A stretch of 64,000 nt of DNA from Aphrocallistes beatrix (lineage: Eukaryota > Porifera > Hexactinellida > Sceptrulophora > Aphrocallistidae), in assembly GCA_963281255.1 (NCBI GenBank), contig OY725490.1, positions 4,216,001-4,280,000 of the forward strand, given 5' to 3'. The position numbers and the translations under genes are program-made. Below the pieces are notes generated by a model. The model was not told where the DNA came from and made no database searches. It saw only the letters and a program-made list of their open reading frames with translations. This document shows, one piece after another, positions 58,001-64,000 of this stretch (within the stretch, counting starts at the first letter, position 1; the number at the start of each line of letters is the position of its first letter).

Positions 58001-58376
58001 GTTAGGTTAAACATATAAAATAAGTACAGTATAAAACAAATATCAGTCACCATAGTGGGTTAAGAATGTCACAAAATAATGCTGAAGCAATGCAGCACAA
58101 ATTAGAAAAAAACCTAGCAACACCTGCGTATGTTAAAATCGAGTATACTAAATAGACTTCCTAAATAGATGAAGTACCTTCAAACACAATATCTCAATGT
58201 AATGCAATGCGGCTCGCTTCGCACTTCACAATCCATTATTGTAATTGCAAGTGTTGCAAAAACTAGAATAGAATAGAATATAATAAACTTGTATTTATGT
58301 TTAGTAATTAGGTTCAAATAGATAAAAAACTCTCTTTTCTAAAATATTTTTATAATCGATTTCTATTAGTATACCG
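58001..58376. other. No gene recognised
   Basis: AT-rich with a GAATAGAATAGAATATAATA run near 58265. Confidence 0.4.
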
Positions 58377-59480
58377 AGTGTTCAATAAGGAAAATATATT
58401 TTAAATTAAGTAAACTAACAAATTATTATTCTAAATGTTCAAAATACTCCCCATTAGCATCAATACACCTTTGACAGCGGTGTAACCCCATGTCAAATAG
58501 CTTAGAATAGCTACTTGCTGGTATGCACTCGACTGCTTCTAAAAAAGCAGCGATTAGCTCGGATTCTGACTCAAAACGCTTGCCTTTTAGGTGTCTTTTT
58601 AGATTTGGGAACAGCCAAAAGTGGGGCAAGATCTGGGCTGTAGGGAGGATGTTCAATCAATTCTAACCCTGATTGCCTAAGAAACTCCTTAGTCTTTCAT
58701 GCTGTGTGCATTGGAGCATTATCATGATGAAATTTCAACACACCGACCCCGGACTTTGGTCTCAACCTCTCCACTGCTTGAAACACTTTTAGAAGGCAAA
58801 TCTCGGTGTACCAAGCTGATGTAACAGTATGCTTCGCAAGAAGCATCACAAATTCAAGAAGACCTCTTGTAGTGAAGAAAATTGCGAACATTCGCTTGCC
58901 AACCGCCATGAATTGTTTGGGAATTGTGTCCGGTACCTAATCTTCAAAGATCTATTTCGATCTCTGCTGCTTCGCTTGCATGTCATAGAAGTAAATCCAT
59001 GTTTCATCACCCGTTATTACTTCTGAATGCCGCCGAGAATCTGTTTTCGAGTACTTCAGTAACATGGAGTGACAAAATTCGATCCGACGTTTTTTTGGTT
59101 CCAAAGTTAGCAAATGTGGAACTAACTTGGAACAAACCCTTCTTAGACCAAGGTGTTGGTGTAGGATTGATTCTATTGTTCCCGATGATACTGATACATT
59201 GTGAACTAACTGACGGATAGTAATTTGTCTGTCTTCTCTTACCAGTTCCTCCACCTTGACGATATTTTCATCAGTGACCGCAATAATCGAGCGTCCGGTT
59301 CGAATTTCATCGTCCAGGCACATATAATCCAAATGAAATCGGCTGTACCACTTGTAAACTGTTGTTTTGGTTGGTGCCAGTTCCCCAAAAGTAGAAAACA
59401 TCTCAGCAGTCAACTCCACAGCATTTAATCCACGTTTACAGTTGTAAAACATATCGCTCAATAATCCAAATTTAGTCAAA
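58377..59480 (-). pseudogene. Mariner transposase, several frameshifts
   Basis: The terminus CCGAGTGTTCAATAAGG lies at 58377; the matching left terminus is absent. On the minus strand 59479-58952 gives the HTH part (KRGLNAVELTAEMFSTFGEL; RTGRSIIAVTDENI), VSSGTIESILHQHLGLRRVC and the first catalytic Asp in TGDETWIYF; 58909-58697 gives FHHDNAPMHTA; 58656-58426 gives FWLFPNLKRHLKGK and the C-terminus ANGEYFEHL. Frameshifts near 58950, 58690 and 58625 break it. Confidence 0.8.
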
Positions 59481-59516
59481 CTGTTACTGATTTATCACCA
59501 TTTACTCCAAAAATAG

Positions 59517-59580
59517 ATATTATTTATATAATTTGTATGGGAATTATTGGGGTATACGGATACTTTTGGTAGGGCAGTAT
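59517..59580. repeat. Tc1-type MITE right-end fragment
   Basis: ATTTGTATGGGAATTATTGG and GTATACGGATACTTTTGGTAGGGCAGTA match family T ends; this cuts off the mariner's left side. Confidence 0.55.
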
Positions 59581-59954
59581 ACTATATTAAAACGCTAGGA
59601 TTTTTACTGTGCTTCCTATATTATTATATTGGATCTATGATCTAATATAATAATATACAAGTAGCCGACCGACCGTAAGTGGTGTACAGACCAGAGTTTA
59701 AAAGATATCGCCCTGAAATTTTTGTGAAGCTGCGGACATAAATGTAGATGTGCACTTTCTTCTTCATACGATTTTATATGCTAAATCATTATAATTATGC
59801 AGCATCTTGTGATTTCATTCTTTTGATTATCGCACAAAAGCTAGAAGAGCTAGAAACTAGAGATTGAAATTGATAACACTGGTGAAGTATGAGGTCCTCT
59901 AAAACTTATTTCATTCCTAGATCCATCGGTCAGAGGACCAGTGGTTAAAGATTT
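59581..59954. other. No gene recognised
   Basis: Contains a small palindrome TATATTATTATATTGGATC / GATCTAATATAATAATATA near 59612-59648. Nothing coding. Confidence 0.4.
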
Positions 59955-61140
59955 CGACGCGTCATCATCGCCTAATTTAAATGATAAATGCCTATTAGAG
60001 CTCAAATTTTAATAGTTTTAGACAAACAATTGTTCAATAAAGTATTCAATATACAGAGTGGCTTTTAAGTTCTTTACCAAGCTTGATTAGGTATAAAATT
60101 TCTTATACTCAAACAATCTTAGTTATTATGGTCTTTGAGATTGTGATTGAAATATTTTCAATGATTTTAAAAGATTTCTGGAGGCTAAGACCTGGAACTG
60201 TGTTTGTATGGTGAGTTTTGTGGAGAAAATATGTGTCATGGCGCGCAAAGAAATTCGAGAATCAGGGCCCACTGCTTTTCAAATTATCTATCAAGAGTCT
60301 TCAAATTTTAGGACAAATTAGTCTCACATTTTCCTCGAACACACTAAATTTGTAGAAATATAGGATGTTTAGATCAGTATATATTGAGAACCAATATGAT
60401 CAGATTATTGGTGATGTGAAAAAAAGTGAACACGTGAAATAATAACTTTATCTCGTTTCTGATAATGAATTCAATGGATTAGTGAAATATTTTCATGGTG
60501 AATGAAAGGTATCTGGTGCTAAATCGTCAAGGAATATCGATTATAGAGACATTTTTTACAGAAGCAGTGACCCTGATTCTCGAATTTCACTGTGCCAGGA
60601 CACATATTTTCTCCACAAAACTCATCATACAAAACACAGTTCTAGATCTTAGACTCGAAAAATCTTTAAAATAATTGAGAATATTTGAATTACAATCTCA
60701 AAAGACCACAATAACTAAGATTGTTTGAGTATAAGAAATTTTATACCTAATCAAGCTTGGGAAAGAATTTAAAAGCCACCCTGTAGATGTCTCAACAAAA
60801 TTATCTTAATCAATTATGCTTACGTCGTCATAATGACACAGCAATAATGATGAATGGTTTATCGAAATAAAATGATAAGAATTAGAATAAACATATATTG
60901 TATAAAGTGTTCAGAATAGATGACTCAACTAATTATGTTAATTAATTATGCTTACGGCATCATGATAACACACCAATAATTATAAATGGCTAATAGAGTT
61001 AAAATGATAGGAAATAGAATTTAAAAAATGTTGTAGAAAGTGTTCAGTGTAGACGACTATACAAAACTATGCTAATTAATTATGCTGACAGTATCACGAT
61101 GACACAGCCAAAATTAACACCGACTATTTTCATCCTACAA
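59955..61140. repeat. Tandem repeat of about 125-130 bp, interrupted by a foldback
   Basis: AATTATGCTTACGTCGTCAT (near 60812), AATTATGCTTACGGCATCAT (near 60944) and AATTATGCTGACAGTATCAC (near 61078) are spaced about 130 bp. A worn earlier unit starts near 59958 and is split by the insertion at 60054-60783. Confidence 0.7.
60054..60783. mobile_element. Foldback Tc1-type element with TA duplication
   Basis: CAGAGTGGCTTTTAAGTTCTT on the left, AAGAATTTAAAAGCCACCCTG on the right, with TA flanking. Arms of about 250 bp (TTTCTTATACTCAAACAATC mirrored by GATTGTTTGAGTATAAGAAA) surround a non-coding centre. Confidence 0.85.
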
Positions 61141-61319
61141 AATTTACATGTTATATCTGTGAAGAGGCAGTTGATAAATAGTAGTTTATTGATAGCTAAT
61201 AACACAGATAAGAAATAATAGGATCAGTACTATACGCTAATTACTAGGTACACCTATATACTTAGGTGTAGCTAGCCCTATCTGAAATACCCGTGATTGG
61301 CCGCTCTAAACTATTTCAC
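61141..61319 (-). repeat. Probable 3' LTR of the 61-64 kb Gypsy element
   Basis: On the minus strand TGTGAAATAGTTTAGAGC begins at 61320, just after the purine run AAAAGGAAGAGTGA (61321-61334). The far end of the LTR is not identified. Confidence 0.5.
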
Positions 61320-61320
61320 A

Positions 61321-64000
61321 TCACTCTTCCTTTTAACTGTTCGGGTCGTCCCTCGTTTCCCAATCACCGTACCAATCGGGTGCCCGTCTCTGTCTTGTAG
61401 ACCTCCTCAATCCTGTATTATTCTCTATTCCCATTTCGTCGGAACTACTGGGTATAAACATGTGGTCGTCATATGCATTATTTGAGATTGCCTCTGAAAT
61501 TTCCTACCGAAGCGTTCCATCACTAGACTCGGGCGGTGCCTTCTTGCAGCGGTTGACATGTACTACTCGGGTCTTTGCCGAATTTTGGTCACTAATGTGT
61601 AAGTTGCCATCGCGCTTTTCTGCCACTAACCAAGGGCCTTTAAAGAGGGGAGCGAGGGTGTTGGGTCGGCATTCATCCTTGACTAATACCCAGTCTCCGG
61701 GCACTACTCCAGACTCCTTAGCTCCTTTGTCGTAATTGCTTTTCATCCTATCTTGGGCAATGCCCGTGTTCGACGCCACTCTCTCGTATAACTCCTCATT
61801 ATCCCGTTGCATTGTATCCAGATAGGTATCCATGTCTGGGTAGACCTTAGTTTCCATGAGTGGGATGGCAGAGTCAATCTTGGTCCTCAGCTGTGATCCG
61901 TACATTATCTGGTTTGGTGAGAATCTTGTACTTGCATTAGACTGTGCGTTATGTGTGAATGAAACTTCTTGCAGAATCTGCGGCCAATCTGCATGGTCTA
62001 ACCTCTTTTCTGCAAGCAAGCAACGCATCGTTTGTTCGAATGATTGTATACACCTCTCTGCTTCCCCATCAACCTGAGGATGGTAAGGGGGAGGTGTGTA
62101 ACCTCTGAATGCCCAAACTGGCGCAAGCCTCTTGAATGATTCTCCCATCAACGTTGCGTCCCTGATCTGACAGAAGGACGATGGAGTATCCAAGACGATG
62201 AAACCACCCCTTTTTGAGTGCTGCAAGGACGGTGATCGCCTCCTGGTCTTTCATAGCTATTGCTTCCGCGTATTTTGCGAACAAATATGCTATAATAAGC
62301 ACATATCTGTAGTTGTCTCTTGACTACGGAAGGGTGGCGATGTCGTGAGCAACAACAGCTCTTGGGAATTGGAATTTGGTCCTGATAGGTATTAATGGTT
62401 GCTTTCGAGTCCCGATTCGTTTATTTTCTAAGCACACTCTACACACCTCGCAAGTCCTCACTGCATCGCTATACATCCCTTTCCAGTAGAATCTCTTCCG
62501 AAGTTCTTCGTATGTACGCTTTACGCCGCCGTGGAAGGAATTATGTACCAGGTCCATAACTGCCATTCGAGTAGCGATAGGAACTATAATCCGGTTCCTT
62601 CGATATACTAATATACCTTCTCTTAGGCGTAAGCCGGCATGTTTCTTGAGTTGACCATCCACAACGCTACCTCTGGTGTTGATTTGTTATATTGCACTAG
62701 CAATAACTGGGTCTTGGGCCTGCTCCCGTACAATTCTTTGTGTGAGTGCCCCTTCTTGAGAGCGGTTTGCCCCTAGTTCACTGCCTTCTAGCGCCGAGTA
62801 CACGTGTCTCCCGAAAAACTCGACTTCATCGTTAGCAAGCTCGTCGTAAACAGGTGCACTCCTACCTAGTCTGTCAGCAGCGAGATTGTCTGAGCCCCTT
62901 CGGTACCGGATGACGTAATCGATAGGTTCCAGTTCTAAAATCCACCTAGCAAACTTGCCTCTGGGATCCCTTTGCTTGCGCATCCACTCCAGTGGGTTGT
63001 GATCCGACCAAATTACGACTTATGTTGCTGCCTGCATATACTTCCGCCACCGTCTTGTAGAAGCGACAATCGCCCATGCCTCCTTCTCGCCTGCGCTGTA
63101 ATTCTGCTGCGCTGATTCAGCTTGGACTAGTAGAAAGAAATAGGCCTCAATATTCTTTGCGGATCTTTCTGCGCTAGAACAGCCCCGATTGCGTCTCTAG
63201 AGGCATCAACTTCTAATTGGATGGGTTCTCTCCAATCTGGGTGGGCAAGAGTTACAGGACTTTCCGACAATGAATTGCATAATTTGGCGAAACTCTCCTC
63301 GCATGGTTTGCTCCAGCACCATTTAGCTCCCTTCTCTGTAAGCCTGTACGCGGGAGTCGCCGTCTCTGCCATCTGCGGAATGATGTCCCGGTAGTAATTC
63401 ACTAATCCAAGGAATGATCTCAGTTCTTTCTGGTTAGTAGGTCGTGATTGCTCTTTAACCTTAACCACTAATGAGGGCAGTGGTTGATAACCTTGCATTG
63501 TTTATGAGATGGCCCAAGAACTCCACCTCTCTGAATCCAAATCGACATTTGTCCCGTCGCATATGAAAACCAGCCAACCTGTAACATTCGAAAACTTCCC
63601 GGAGATGTAGTAAATGATCGCCAAAGGAACTGGAGTATGTGAGCGTGTCATCGATGTAAGGTTCGCTGTGAGTTTCATTCTTCAAAACGTTATCGATCGC
63701 CCTCTGATATGTCGCTGGAGCGTAACATTAGCCAAAAGGCATCACACAGAACTCAAATTGACCCCTGGGAGTTATAAAACCTGTCTTTCTACGATCCTCC
63801 TCCACGATCGGGATGCTCCAATAGGTGCCAGCTCCGTCTAGTGTTGAAAAGAACTTGCTTCCACTTAGCTTGTCCAGTATGTCTCTGAATTCGGGGAGGG
63901 GGTAAGAGTCCTTTATTGTGACATCGTTTAGACCCCGGTAATCCACGGCGAATCTCAGGGTTTGATCTTTCTTCCTTACTAGAATGATTCTGCTAGCCCA
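61321..64000 (-). pseudogene. Gypsy-type pol, running off the window
   Basis: Minus strand from 64000 down: reverse transcriptase (VDYRGLNDVTIKDSYPLPEF, LDGAGTYWSIPI, FCVMPFG, then YIDDTLTYS in place of YxDD, FLGHLIN, RSFLGLVNYYR), RNase H (LEVDASRDAIGAVLAQ, KFARWILELEPIDYVI), integrase (HNSFHGGVKRTYEELRKRFYWKGM with CEVCRVC, LLSDQGRNVDG, HPQVDGEAERCIQSFEQTM) and a tail (VHVNRCK, TGLRRSTRQRRAPDWYG). Most of the pol domains are present with few lesions: frame changes near 63500, 63000, 62660, 62310, 62080 and 61505, plus occasional stops. GC content is visibly higher than the surroundings, suggesting a more recent insertion than the 15-17 kb copy. Gag, protease and the 5' LTR would lie beyond 64000. 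Confidence 0.85.

Noticed and set aside
1..64000. tRNA, rRNA and CRISPR search by eye
   Set aside because: No tRNA-like A/B boxes in proper spacing, no rRNA core sequence and no regular direct-repeat/spacer array were seen; the tandem repeats present have no unique spacers.

Overview
The window is AT-rich, intron-bearing eukaryotic DNA, almost certainly from an invertebrate animal. Evidence for this is a beta-ureidopropionase terminal exon with a clean splice acceptor and an animal-type sequence that reads closest to arthropod versions from memory. The load of mariner, IS630/Tc1, hAT, Gypsy and KRBA2-like integrase sequences, TA microsatellites and dense inverted-repeat MITEs agrees. A crustacean-like arthropod would fit, but this is a guess; the sequence does not fix the species.

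Only two host genes can be supported. At 4121-6163 (minus) there is a 680-codon intronless ORF. It encodes a type II membrane-anchored protein with an FAD-dependent UDP-galactopyranose-mutase-like domain fused to a DUF3431 domain. The mutase part appears to lack the usual active-site loop. At 46949-47443 (minus) is the last exon of beta-ureidopropionase (UPB1), which carries the catalytic cysteine; no upstream exon was recognised in the window. A short charged ORF near 27.4 kb (minus) and a signal-peptide-like ORF inside a hAT element near 19.9 kb are weak extra candidates.

The rest is layered transposon debris. 0-4 kb: Tc1-type, hAT-type and foldback MITEs. 6.7-14.6 kb: two TTAA-flanked families, A (about 1.9 kb) and B (about 1.2 kb), nested in each other. 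15-17 kb: a decayed Gypsy pol. 18.4-25.5 kb: many copies of family C, with GCGCTTCGC-type ends and internal TGACGTCA palindromes, interrupted by a hAT, a Tigger-like MITE and a 940-bp foldback. 26-32 kb: pogo and hAT MITEs, two minisatellites, and an intact family A copy holding an intact family B copy. 32.4-35.2 kb: inverted minisatellite arrays around an IS630 fragment, with a hAT element (8-bp target duplication) that contains a mariner. 35.5-44 kb: IS630, P52rIPK-type hAT (split by a mariner), KRBA2-like integrase, a 345-bp ATGT microsatellite, and a Gypsy fragment split by a foldback. 44.8-52 kb: family A, the UPB1 exon, Tc1-type MITEs, and a long-inverted-repeat element that has captured a cysteine-rich (CXC-like) gene fragment. 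53-64 kb: ZBED-type hAT, two mariners, a second KRBA2-like integrase, a foldback inside a 128-bp tandem repeat, and a Gypsy pol running off the window end.

There is no operon-like organisation. The two host genes look unrelated, and most of the sequence content is explained by successive insertions, many datable by nesting and by visible target-site duplications. The observations most worth following are the mutase-DUF3431 fusion and the long-inverted-repeat element with a captured coding fragment.
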